A stretch of DNA of 64,000 nt. Source: Candidatus Excrementavichristensenella intestinipullorum. GTDB lineage: Bacteria > Bacillota > Clostridia > Christensenellales > Aristaeellaceae. Of the stretch, positions 40,726 to 49,760 are shown one piece after another (the first letter of the stretch is position 1; each line of letters opens with the position of its first letter). The stretch lies in NCBI GenBank assembly GCA_018711685.1, contig DVHZ01000137.1, positions 41,912-105,911 on the forward strand, given 5' to 3'. A model generated the notes under the pieces. It did no database searches and was not told the DNA's origin. It saw only the letters and a list, made by a program, of their open reading frames with translations. The translations under genes and the position numbers were made by a program.

Positions 40726-42027
40726 CTATTTGTCCGGCATGGCTTTGGCCAGCAGGCAATACAGGATCATGGAGACCACGATACCGTTTATCGGCCCCAC
40801 GAAGAAGGGCAGGTTCAACCAGCTCACCCCCGCCAGGGCAGGGAAGGAGGCGAAGGTGCCGCCGGTGATGCAGGCCACCAGCGCTCCCACCAGGAAGGAG
40901 ATGACCCCCGGCGCCCGGAAGCCGTCCCGGATGGCGAAGTTCTCCTTGCGGCCACGGCCCATAATCCAGTAGTTGGCGATGATCACTCCGGCCAGGGGCG
41001 GAATCAGGGCGGACATCAGGGACAGGAAGGCCTGGAACCGGTCCAGCAGGCCCACCGCCGCCAGGATGGTGCCCACGCCGCCGGCGATGGCGGTGGTGAT
41101 GGTAAACCGGCTCTCGTCAAAGCCCAGCAAATTGCTCAGGGCCAGACCGCCGGAATAGGCGTTGGTCACGTTGGTGGTCCAGGTAGCTAGCACCAGGGCC
41201 AGCAGCCCCACGAAGGGCACTCCCAGTCCGGCCAGGATGGCGGAAATGTCGTACTGGCCGGTGACGATGGACATCACCGCGCCCATGAGCAGCATGAACA
41301 GTCCCGCCGGAATGACGCCCACGATGGAGGATTTCACCACGTCGGCCCGGCTCTTGGCGAAGCGGCAATAGTCCGCCGAAATGACGCCGCCCAGGGCGAA
41401 GGAGGCCACCACCATGGAGATGCCGAACACCATGCCCGCCGATTGCTCCGGGGCGTAGGCCGCCATGCGGGCCGCGCCGTCGTTCTGGGCCAATCCGGCG
41501 ATGACGCCGTACAGGCACACTACCACCAGCAGGGGCACCGCGATGTAGTTGAGCCATTTGAGGCCCTTAAAGCCGGAGCAGGCGGTGGCCAGCATGATGG
41601 CGCCCCACACCAGGGAGCAGGGCCAGGCCGGAATGGACGCCCCTGTGGCGCTGCTGAGCATGGAGGCGAAGGCCACGCCGCAGGTGGCCGACTGAATGCC
41701 GAACCAGCCGATGCAGGCGATGGCCAGCAAGGTGCTGATGACGTACTGGGCGCCCTTTTCCCCCAGGGCCCCCGAGGCCATCACCGAAACGGGCAGGCTG
41801 GTATCGCAGGCCTGCATGCCGATGAAGATCATGTAGGCGCAGATCAGGCCGTAGCCCAGCAGGATGGACCAAATGATCTGGGCGATGGACAGACCGCTGC
41901 CCGACAGTACCCCGCCGATCATCAGGCAGGGCACGCAAATCATTCCCCCCGCCCATACTGCGGCGATGGAAAGCCAGCTCTGCCGCTGTTCGGGCTTGAC
42001 CTCGAATCCGGTTTGCTTATTGGACAT
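40726..42027 (-). CDS. Cytosine permease-like NCS1 transporter
   Basis: 12-TM NCS1/CodB-like; start MSNKQTGFEVKPEQRQSWLSIAAVWAGGMICVPCLMIGG. Confidence 0.85.
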   Translation of the reverse strand: MSNKQTGFEVKPEQRQSWLSIAAVWAGGMICVPCLMIGGVLSGSGLSIAQIIWSILLGYGLICAYMIFIGMQACDTSLPVSVMASGALGEKGAQYVISTLLAIACIGWFGIQSATCGVAFASMLSSATGASIPAWPCSLVWGAIMLATACSGFKGLKWLNYIAVPLLVVVCLYGVIAGLAQNDGAARMAAYAPEQSAGMVFGISMVVASFALGGVISADYCRFAKSRADVVKSSIVGVIPAGLFMLLMGAVMSIVTGQYDISAILAGLGVPFVGLLALVLATWTTNVTNAYSGGLALSNLLGFDESRFTITTAIAGGVGTILAAVGLLDRFQAFLSLMSALIPPLAGVIIANYWIMGRGRKENFAIRDGFRAPGVISFLVGALVACITGGTFASFPALAGVSWLNLPFFVGPINGIVVSMILYCLLAKAMPDK

Positions 42028-42148
42028 ACCGTATCCCCTCCTTATCAGGCAAAAGAGCGCTCCCCCGCGCTCCTTTGACCAACAGAATGGGATAACTATA
42101 CAAAATTCGAGCCCTTTCGTCATTATGCTCCGGGCAAAAGATTCCGCC

Positions 42149-42176
42149 CGTCTTTTGTCCTTTTGGACAAAAGACG
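42149..42176. promoter_or_regulatory. Perfect palindrome upstream of NCS1 permease gene (operator or hairpin)
   Basis: CGTCTTTTGTCC-tttt-GGACAAAAGACG. Confidence 0.55.
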
Positions 42177-42250
42177 CCGCCCAGGTGGGCCTGGAGGGGC
42201 CAGGGCCTGCGGACCTCTGGCGGACGCGCCGGAGCCGCACCGCCTCCCGC

Positions 42251-42407
42251 CGCCGGGAAACGGGCGATAAGCCGGGAGCGGCCCCTATCTTCCGACGCCG
42301 GGAAATAGATGATAGCCCCGAGCGCACCCCATCTTCCGACGCCGGGACATGGGCGATAGCCCGTGAGCGGACCTATCTTTCGCCGCCGGAACATGGGCAG
42401 GTGAACC
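42251..42407. repeat. 44-45 bp tandem repeat, ~3.5 units
   Basis: Units start at 42251, 42296, 42340, 42384 with CGCCGGgAMA; consensus CGCCGGGAMATGGGCGATAGCCCGnGAGCGGACCYATCTTCCGA. Confidence 0.85.
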
Positions 42408-42439
42408 GCCGCGCCCGCCGCCGGGCCGGGCACGCAAGG

Positions 42440-43993
42440 CTATTGGCCCAGCAGCCGCCGCAGGGCCGCCGCCTGGTACAGCGCCGCAGCCTCGGGCATT
42501 CGGCCCGGGGGACAGCCCAGCTTTTCCGTGAGCCGGGCCAGCCGGTACTTGATGGTGTTCTTGTGCAGGTACATCAGCTGGGCGGTGCGGCTCACTTCCA
42601 TGTCCGCGTCCAGCAGGTACACCTCCAGGGTGCGCAGCAGTTCCCCGTCCTCCCGGATGGGGGCCAGCACCCCCAGGCAGGCGCCGGTCTGCCCCTCCCC
42701 CTGGGCCAGGATGCCGCTTATCTGCCCGGCGAAGCGGGCCTGCTCCAGGGTGAGGGCCTGGCGGCCGGGCCACAGCCGGGCGGCGGTCTCGCCGTGGCGG
42801 CAGAAGGTCAGGTAGGCGGAGCGGGCGTCGGCGGTGGTCAGGCTAAAGTGGTTCAAAAACAGTTGGGCCTTGAGCTGCGCCCGGTCCAGGGCCTCCAGCA
42901 GGGAGCGCACCAGCAGGGGCGCGTTCTGGCCCAGGCCCTCGTCCTCCAGGAAGAGGATCACGTCTTGCTCGTAGGGACCCGCCAGAACGGTGCGGCATTG
43001 GGGCCTGACCACCTCTCGGGCCAATTCGGCCAGGCGCTGCTGAATGCCCTCCGCCTCGGGGGCGGGGCGCAGCACCCACATGGTGTGGATGGCGGACACG
43101 TCTATGCCGAACAGCCTGGCCAGCCGCTGCATCTTCACCGGTTCGTCCCCCAGGATGGCCCGGATGAGCTCGGGAATGCCCGCCTCCCCGTGGCGCTCGC
43201 TCCAGATATTCACGAATAGCCGTACCGTCTCCACGCATTGACGGGCGGTCTCCTGGGAGAGCCCCTCCTGGGGCTCCTGGACCAACAGATTCATCCCGGG
43301 CCCCCGGTCACCCTGGATGGCAGCCCGGCGGATGCCCGCCCCCTCCCCCGCCGCCCGGTAGCGGGCGATGATCTCCCCGCTGGCGTCGGGCTGGGCGCTG
43401 GGCCAGCTGGCCAGGTTTAGGGTATTCCAGTAGGCGTCGGTGAGCAGTAGGGTGGCGTGGGTGCGGTCGCTGAGCAGCCGCAGCAGCGCGTCCATGCTGC
43501 GGCGCTGGGGGCTGAGCCGGGCCACCTGCTCCAGCACGTCGGGCAGAAAGTAATCGTCGCTGGTGCGGTCCCGCTGGATGGCCTCCACCACCTCGGTGAT
43601 CACCTCGCTGTAGCGCAGGGTCTTGTCGTTTTCCGGCATGAGGATCAGGGCAAAGTCCAGCTGGTCGGCCAGATCGATCAGCCGCTGGTCCACCCGGGGC
43701 AAAAAGATGCCCACGTAGTACAGGATCATGCCCACCTCCCCCACCATGTGGCTCATGCGGATGGCGTTGAGCTGGGCCTCCACGTCGTCCTTGATGCCGG
43801 TAAAGCCGGTGATCACCAGTTCGCTGCCCCGAAACTCGATGGTGTGGAACAGCTCCTCCAGCAGGGGCGTGGGCTGGGCGTACTCCAGCACCGATACCGA
43901 GGTGACCGTTTGAGACAGCCCGCCCTGCCCCCCGATGACCTTGGCCCGGCGCATACTGGGCAGCTGCAAAACCTGGGCAATGGTGACGCTCAT
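42440..43993 (-). CDS. PucR family transcriptional regulator
   Basis: [38 protein letters not shown]-terminal [24 protein letters not shown]. Confidence 0.93.
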   Translation of the reverse strand: MSVTIAQVLQLPSMRRAKVIGGQGGLSQTVTSVSVLEYAQPTPLLEELFHTIEFRGSELVITGFTGIKDDVEAQLNAIRMSHMVGEVGMILYYVGIFLPRVDQRLIDLADQLDFALILMPENDKTLRYSEVITEVVEAIQRDRTSDDYFLPDVLEQVARLSPQRRSMDALLRLLSDRTHATLLLTDAYWNTLNLASWPSAQPDASGEIIARYRAAGEGAGIRRAAIQGDRGPGMNLLVQEPQEGLSQETARQCVETVRLFVNIWSERHGEAGIPELIRAILGDEPVKMQRLARLFGIDVSAIHTMWVLRPAPEAEGIQQRLAELAREVVRPQCRTVLAGPYEQDVILFLEDEGLGQNAPLLVRSLLEALDRAQLKAQLFLNHFSLTTADARSAYLTFCRHGETAARLWPGRQALTLEQARFAGQISGILAQGEGQTGACLGVLAPIREDGELLRTLEVYLLDADMEVSRTAQLMYLHKNTIKYRLARLTEKLGCPPGRMPEAAALYQAAALRRLLGQ

Positions 43994-44592
43994 GGCGTTC
44001 CCCCTTCCTCCTCCAGCAGGGAGCCGAATCCCCGCATCATCAGCCCCTGGGAAGCCCGGGCCAGTTCCTCCACGCTGGTGCGCATCCCCCCGTCCAGCCA
44101 CTTGCGCAAAAGCCCGATGCACCCGGCGCTGATGAAGGCGTAAAAGTATTCCAGCTTGCTGGCCGGTATGGCGGGAAAGTGGGCGGCGTGGACGTTCAGG
44201 CACTTTTCCCAGCCCAGGTCCAGCACCCGGGCGGCAAAATCGGTGTCCCCGTAGGGGCCCAGGATCACCGCGCAGATGTCCGCGTTGTCCTTGACGCAGC
44301 GGAAGATGGCCGTGGAGATCTCAAGCTGCATGTCCATGCCTGCCTCCGCCTGCTGCAAGGGCTCCAGCGCCCGCTGAAAGTCGGTCATCATCTCCTGCTC
44401 CAGCTTGTCCCGCAGGTCGTAAATATCGGTATAGTGGGCGTAAAAGGTACCCCGGTTGATCCCCGCCCGCTGGCATAATTCCTTCACGGAGATGCGCTCA
44501 ATGCTCATCTTGCCGATCATGTCGGTAAAGGCCCTGCGGATGAGCATCTTGGTCACCCGCACCCGGTGGTCCCCCGCTTTGGCCATGGCCAT
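43990..44592 (-). CDS. TetR/AcrR family transcriptional regulator
   Basis: LIRRAFTDMIGKMSIERISVKELCQRAGINRGTFYAHYTDIYDLRDKLE. Confidence 0.92.
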   Translation of the reverse strand: MAMAKAGDHRVRVTKMLIRRAFTDMIGKMSIERISVKELCQRAGINRGTFYAHYTDIYDLRDKLEQEMMTDFQRALEPLQQAEAGMDMQLEISTAIFRCVKDNADICAVILGPYGDTDFAARVLDLGWEKCLNVHAAHFPAIPASKLEYFYAFISAGCIGLLRKWLDGGMRTSVEELARASQGLMMRGFGSLLEEEGGTP

Positions 44593-44758
44593 CGTCCCTT
44601 TCTGACAATATTGTGGTTTTTAAGCCCTCTGAACAGATAATGTTGGTTTTGTCGGGCAACGTGCAGGGCCCCGGCCATCTGTCCATGGTTTCCAGACGCC
44701 AAATCCATTATAATACAGAGTGCAAGGAAAAACAACAGCGTGTCCAAAAACGGAGGCG

Positions 44759-45754
44759 ATGGCGGTGGAACGGCTGTATATCATCACCGGGTCCTGCGGC
44801 CACCTGGGCGGCGCCCTGGTGCGGCAGCTGAGCGCCCAGGGCGCGGCGGTGCGGGGCCTGCGGCTGCCCGGCGAGAAAGGGGTGGCTGCCCGAAGCGTCA
44901 CCTATGTGGAGGGGGACGTCACCGACCCGGCCAGCCTGAGGCCCCTGTTTCAGAACCTGGGGGACAGGCCGGTGGACGTAATCCACGCCGCCGGGATGGT
45001 GGATATCACCGGGGCGGACCTGCCCGCCCTGAGCCAGGTGAACGTGGGGGGCACCGCCAACGTGGTGCGGATGTGCGAGCAGGCCGGGGTGCGCCGCCTG
45101 CTGTACGTCAGCTCGGTCCACGCCCTGTCCGGCTGCGGCTCGGGCAAGCTGATCGGCGAGGAGCAGTGCTTCTCCCCCGCCGCCGTGGACGGGGGCTATG
45201 CCCGCAGCAAGGCGGCCGCTACCCAATTGGTGCTGGACGCCGCCGCCCGGGGCCTGGACGCGGTGGTGGTGCATCCCTCGGGAATGCTGGGGCCCTACGA
45301 CCGCTGCCGCAACCACCTGGTGCAGCTGGTGGGGGATTACCTGCAAAACCGCCTGCCCGCCTGCGTGAGAGGGGGCTACGACCTGGTGGACGTGCGGGAC
45401 GTGGCCCAGGGCTGCCTGGCCGCCCTGGACAAGGGGGCCAAGGGCCAGTGCTATATCCTGTCGGGCAAGTATTGGGAGATACGCCAGGTGCTGAACATGG
45501 TCCGGGATATTGCCGGCGGGCGCAAGCTGGTATGCCTGCCCCTGTGGTTGGCCCGGGCCATCCTGCCCGCCGTGGGCCTGGACGCCCGGCTGCGGGGCCG
45601 CCGCCCGCTGTATACCGGCTATTCCCTGCGCACCCTGGGCTGCGGCGACCACTTCTCCCACGCCAAGGCCACCTGGGCGCTGGGCTATACCGCCCGGGAG
45701 CTGTCCGTCACCCTGCGGGATACGGTTGCATGGCTGGAAAGCGCCGCCCTATAA
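44759..45754 (+). CDS. NAD-dependent epimerase/dehydratase family protein
   Basis: LYIITGSCGHLGGALVRQL; YARSKAAATQLV (YxxxK). Confidence 0.9.
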   Translation: MAVERLYIITGSCGHLGGALVRQLSAQGAAVRGLRLPGEKGVAARSVTYVEGDVTDPASLRPLFQNLGDRPVDVIHAAGMVDITGADLPALSQVNVGGTANVVRMCEQAGVRRLLYVSSVHALSGCGSGKLIGEEQCFSPAAVDGGYARSKAAATQLVLDAAARGLDAVVVHPSGMLGPYDRCRNHLVQLVGDYLQNRLPACVRGGYDLVDVRDVAQGCLAALDKGAKGQCYILSGKYWEIRQVLNMVRDIAGGRKLVCLPLWLARAILPAVGLDARLRGRRPLYTGYSLRTLGCGDHFSHAKATWALGYTARELSVTLRDTVAWLESAAL

Positions 45755-45819
45755 GGGACAGCGCCGGGCCGCTGGCCGCTTTCAGCCGGGCCGCGCCCCA
45801 TCCGCCCCCAGGGCGCAGG

Positions 45820-46422
45820 TCAGCTCAGCAGGGCGGTTTTTTGCGCGATCATCGCCTGAACTGCGCGCACCGTGTCCGGAATCGTCAGGCGGGTGGTATC
45901 TATCACATGGGCTTCGTACGCGCCCAAATCCTGAAATTGCCCCCACATGGCTTCCACCAGCTCCAGGTTGGTTTTTCTGTCCAGCTTGTCCCGATGAACG
46001 GCCCGCTCCAGGGTTTGCGCCTTACCGGCCCTCAAGACGATGTAATGGACCGGGCATCCCGCCCGGGCGGCGTCCATCCAGGGCCCGATGAACCAGGGCC
46101 CCACGATTCCATCCACGATGACGTCGTATCCGCCGCGGGCAAAGCGCAGCGCCGCCGCCAAAAACGCTTGGATCACCACCAAATTTTGTCCGTTGGATTC
46201 CGGCAAGTGAGGCGGAATGGCCCCCTTGCTGAGGGCATGGTAAAAATCGTCCGTGTGCATATGCACCGATCTTTCCATGCTGGATTCCCTGGCCAAGATG
46301 GCGCATATCGTGCTCTTTCCCGTCCCCGGCGCCCCCGTGACCACCACAATTCTTCCCGACTGCACAGGCCTCTCTCCTTTCCCGCCGGCGGCCCTTCCCC
46401 CCGGCTCCGTCCATTTTACCAC
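45820..46422 (-). CDS. P-loop AAA/zeta-toxin-like nucleoside/nucleotide kinase family protein
   Basis: IVVVTGAPGTGKSTICAILA Walker A; YDVIVDGIVGPWF. Confidence 0.7.
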   Translation of the reverse strand: MVKWTEPGGRAAGGKGERPVQSGRIVVVTGAPGTGKSTICAILARESSMERSVHMHTDDFYHALSKGAIPPHLPESNGQNLVVIQAFLAAALRFARGGYDVIVDGIVGPWFIGPWMDAARAGCPVHYIVLRAGKAQTLERAVHRDKLDRKTNLELVEAMWGQFQDLGAYEAHVIDTTRLTIPDTVRAVQAMIAQKTALLS

Positions 46423-46536
46423 AACAGCGGGCGGAGGGAAACCGCCCGCCGCCTGGGATCAGCCTTTCGCCCGGCGGGACAGCGCGATATTTTAACTTAC
46501 ATCCAATTCAAAAAACATGATAAAATGGCCTTGCAA

Positions 46537-46590
46537 CGAGTGGTTCCGGCGAACGTAAATCCGGTTGTCAGAACCCTCGCTTTCTTTTTT
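46537..46590 (+). terminator. Candidate leader attenuator upstream of paralogous small ORFs
   Basis: cgag-t-ggttc..ccgg......ccgg..gaaccctcg stem followed by ctttctttttt, before AAAGGGGGTGA. Confidence 0.4.
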
Positions 46591-46607
46591 GAAAGGGGGT
46601 GACGTCC

Positions 46608-46826
46608 TTGAAACGCATCCGAAGCGCATGCCTGAACATGACGGTGCTGTTCGACTGCCGCCAGGCCTACGATCAGTACATGGAGGGGCTGGCCCATAAG
46701 CGGATTCCCTGCCATGTGGTGAGCGAGCAGCCCCAGAAGGGGGGCGGTTGGCTGGTGTCCCTAAAAAAGCCCTACAATGGGTACGACTACGCCGGCTATT
46801 TTGAAGCCGCAAAGGAGCGATCTTGA
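46608..46826 (+). CDS. Small protein of unknown function, paralog 1 (TTG start inferred)
   Basis: KRIRSACLNMTVLFDCRQAYDQY...GGGWLVSLKKPY...; strong SD AAAGGGGGTGA. Confidence 0.7.
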   Translation: MKRIRSACLNMTVLFDCRQAYDQYMEGLAHKRIPCHVVSEQPQKGGGWLVSLKKPYNGYDYAGYFEAAKERS

Positions 46827-47026
46827 TGATGCGTATCCAAAGCGCCTGCCTGGAGCAGACCATCTTCTTTGAAACCCAGGAGGACTACGAACAGTATAAG
46901 GCCCGCATGGAAAAGCGCCGGACGCCTTACCGCATCGAAAACCAAGAACCCCAGTCGGGAGGCGGATGGTTGGTGCGGCTGAAAAAGCGCTATACCCACT
47001 ATCCCGTGGGCGATTACCTGGCTTAG
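46823..47026 (+). CDS. Small protein of unknown function, paralog 2
   Basis: MRIQSACLEQTIFFETQEDYEQY...GGGWLVRLKKRY...; clear similarity to preceding ORF. Confidence 0.75.
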   Translation: MMMRIQSACLEQTIFFETQEDYEQYKARMEKRRTPYRIENQEPQSGGGWLVRLKKRYTHYPVGDYLA

Positions 47027-47041
47027 GCGGGAGGTGGATTC

Positions 47042-47581
47042 ATGTTTCAGACCGGCCAGTATGTATCCTATGGGGACGACGGGGTGTGCCGGATAGACGG
47101 CATAGGTCCGCTGGCCATCTCCAGCCGGTACGCCGCCCCCAAAAACTATTATACCCTCACCCCCCTCTCCTATAAGGGCGCCATATACGCCCCGGTGGAC
47201 GAGGACGCGCCCATACGCCCCCTCATCGGAGCGGAGGAGGCCCGAGCCCTGCTGCTGCGGCTGCCCCACCTGACCGGCAGCGCCTGTTACGCCAGAGATA
47301 AGCGCCAACTCACGGAACACTATCGCCGCCAGCTGAAGGAGGGTACCTGCGAGGCCTTTGCCCGTACCGCCAAGGGTATCTACGAAAAATATCACACCCC
47401 GGGCCGGGCCCCGCACCTGCCCAACCAGGTGGAAATGCGCTACTTTAAACGGGCCGCCCAACTGCTGATCCAGGAATTGTCCGTGGCGCTGGACCAATCC
47501 CCGGACCATATCCAGGCCCGCATCGAGGCAATCTGCGGCATAGAGCCGGGTCAGGCCATTCCCCGGAGCAATCCAGCCTGA
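47042..47581 (+). CDS. CarD-like / CarD_TRCF-domain transcriptional regulator
   Basis: MFQTGQYVSYGDDGVCRIDGIGPLA...YYTLTPLSYKGAIYAPVDED. Confidence 0.85.
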   Translation: MFQTGQYVSYGDDGVCRIDGIGPLAISSRYAAPKNYYTLTPLSYKGAIYAPVDEDAPIRPLIGAEEARALLLRLPHLTGSACYARDKRQLTEHYRRQLKEGTCEAFARTAKGIYEKYHTPGRAPHLPNQVEMRYFKRAAQLLIQELSVALDQSPDHIQARIEAICGIEPGQAIPRSNPA

Positions 47582-47699
47582 TCCTAGACCCCAGGTCCAA
47601 CGCCTTTCCCATCCCGCCCTGGCAATGGAGCAGGGTTTGTGGTATACTGTAGGGCGAAGCCGGGGAACCATCTCCGGGAGAAAGGGGGGAGGGGCGGCC

Positions 47700-48653
47700 A
47701 TGGAGTTTTATCACAGGCCGGTGCTGCTGGAGGAATGCCTGGAAGGGCTGGCCCTGCGGCCCCAAGGCATCTATCTGGACGGCACGTTGGGAGGCGGCGG
47801 CCATTCGGCGGCCATCCTGGAAAGGCTGGGCCCTCAGGGCCGGCTGTACGGCATCGACCGGGACCCCCAAGCCCTCCAGGCCGCAGCCGCCCGCATCCAG
47901 GACCGCCGGTTTACCCCCATTCGGGGCAACTTCCATCACGCGAAACAGCTGCTGGCCCAGCATGGCGTGGCCGACTTGGACGGGGCGCTGCTGGACCTGG
48001 GCGTGTCCTCCCACCAGCTGGACGCCCGGGAACGGGGCTTCTCCTACCACGACGACGCGCCCCTGGACATGCGCATGGACCCGGATCAGCCCTTCAGCGC
48101 CCGGGACCTGGTGAATCAGTGGAGCCAGGAGGACATCGCCCGGGTGCTGCGGGACTACGGGGAAGAAAAATGGGCGGCGCAAATCGCCCGGGTGCTGTGC
48201 GACCGCCGCCAGAGCCATCCCATCCAGACCACCGCCCAATTGGTGGACATCGTAGACGCGGCCATCCCCAAAAAAGTGCGGGCCCGGGACGGCTCCCACC
48301 CGGCCCGGCGCACCTTCCAGGCGCTGCGCATCGCGGTGAACGACGAATTGGCCCCCTTGGAGCAGGCGCTGCGGGACCTGGCGGAGCTGCTGGTTCCCGG
48401 CGGGCGGCTGTGCGTCATCGCCTTTCACTCCCTGGAGGATCGGGTGGTCAAGAATACCTTCCGCAGCCTGGCGGACCCCTGTACCTGCCCCAAAAATTTG
48501 CCGGTATGCGTGTGCGGCAAAACGCCCACCGTCCGCCTGATTACCCGAAAGCCCATCACCGCCACGCCCCAGGAGCTGGCGGAAAACCCCCGGGCCCGCA
48601 GCGCCACCCTGCGGGTGCTGGAGAAATTGGAGGCCGGCCATGCCCATCCTTGA
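47700..48653 (+). CDS. rsmH: 16S rRNA (cytosine(1402)-N(4))-methyltransferase
   Basis: MEFYHRPVLLEECLEGLALRPQGIYLDGTLGGGGHSAAIL; TFQALRIAVNDEL. Confidence 0.96.
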   Translation: MEFYHRPVLLEECLEGLALRPQGIYLDGTLGGGGHSAAILERLGPQGRLYGIDRDPQALQAAAARIQDRRFTPIRGNFHHAKQLLAQHGVADLDGALLDLGVSSHQLDARERGFSYHDDAPLDMRMDPDQPFSARDLVNQWSQEDIARVLRDYGEEKWAAQIARVLCDRRQSHPIQTTAQLVDIVDAAIPKKVRARDGSHPARRTFQALRIAVNDELAPLEQALRDLAELLVPGGRLCVIAFHSLEDRVVKNTFRSLADPCTCPKNLPVCVCGKTPTVRLITRKPITATPQELAENPRARSATLRVLEKLEAGHAHP

Positions 48654-49713
48654 GACCCGCCACGGCAGCGTGCCCCTGCCCGCCTTCTTTCCCGACGCCA
48701 CCTACGGCGCGGTGCGCGCCGCCGGCTTTGAGGACGTGGAAAACGCCGGGCTCACGGGCCTGGTGATGAACACCTACCACCTGTACAACCGCCCCGGCGC
48801 CCAGCTGATCAAGCGGCTGGGGGGCCTGCACGCCTTTACCGGCTATTCCGGCACGCTGCTCACCGATTCGGGGGGCTTTCAGCTGTACTCCCTGATCCGG
48901 GAGAACCCGGCCTACGGGGAAATCCGGGAAGGGGAGATCATCTTTCGCCCCGCCCAGGACGCCAAAAAGCTGATCTTCACCCCGGAAAAGTGCATCCAGG
49001 CCCAAATGCAGTACGGCTCGGACATCCTGATGTGCCTGGACGTGTGTACCCATCCCGACGACCCGCCCCAGGCCCAGCGCCGCAGCGTAGAGCTGACGGT
49101 CAAGTGGGCGGCCCGGTGCCGGGCCGAGTTCGATAAGCTCACTGCCCGGCTGGAAGACAAGCCCAAGCTGTTCGCCATCGTCCAGGGGGGCGCCGACGAG
49201 GCCCTGCGCCAGGAGTGCGGGCAGCGCCTGCAGCAAATCGGGTTTGACGGCTACGGGTTCGGCGGCTGGCCGCTGGACAGCCAAGGCAATTTCCGGCCGG
49301 AGATCCTCAACTGGGCCTGCCAGGCCATGCCCCCGGACCTGCCCCGGTACGCCATGGGGTTGGGAAGGCCGGAGGAGATTGTGGCCTGCGTGGACATGGG
49401 GTATAACCTGTTCGACTGCGTGATTCCCACCCGGGAAGCCCGGCATCAACGGCTGTACGTGTTCAATCCGGACGGCCAAACGCCGGAAGGGCTGCGGCGG
49501 GGCGGCTTTTATCACTTCCACTACGCCCTGGACGACCGCCACATCTGCGACCGGCGGCCGGTGGACGCAAACTGTTCCTGCATCCTCTGCCGCCGCTATT
49601 CCCGGGCCTACCTGCACCACCTGTTCAAGACCGGCGACGCCCAAGCCCAGCGCCTGGCCACCGCCCACAACCTTCGCTTTTTTGCCCGGCTCATGGAATT
49701 ATTACGAGCTTAG
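48640..49713 (+). CDS. tRNA-guanine transglycosylase-like protein, divergent
   Basis: NTYHLYNRPG, LTDSGGFQLYSL, FDCVIPTR, zinc motif CSCILCRRYSRAYLHHL. Confidence 0.85.
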   Translation: MPILETRHGSVPLPAFFPDATYGAVRAAGFEDVENAGLTGLVMNTYHLYNRPGAQLIKRLGGLHAFTGYSGTLLTDSGGFQLYSLIRENPAYGEIREGEIIFRPAQDAKKLIFTPEKCIQAQMQYGSDILMCLDVCTHPDDPPQAQRRSVELTVKWAARCRAEFDKLTARLEDKPKLFAIVQGGADEALRQECGQRLQQIGFDGYGFGGWPLDSQGNFRPEILNWACQAMPPDLPRYAMGLGRPEEIVACVDMGYNLFDCVIPTREARHQRLYVFNPDGQTPEGLRRGGFYHFHYALDDRHICDRRPVDANCSCILCRRYSRAYLHHLFKTGDAQAQRLATAHNLRFFARLMELLRA

Positions 49714-49760
49714 CCTTTGCGCAACAGCTTTGGGCGGAGCGACGGCTCCTTCCGCCCCCG

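Noticed and set aside
42251-42407. CRISPR array
   Set aside because: Contiguous tandem repeats without unique spacers, only ~3.5 units, no cas genes.
44740-46602. 620-aa plus-strand ORF
   Set aside because: Alternative frame of the epimerase gene and antisense to the P-loop gene.
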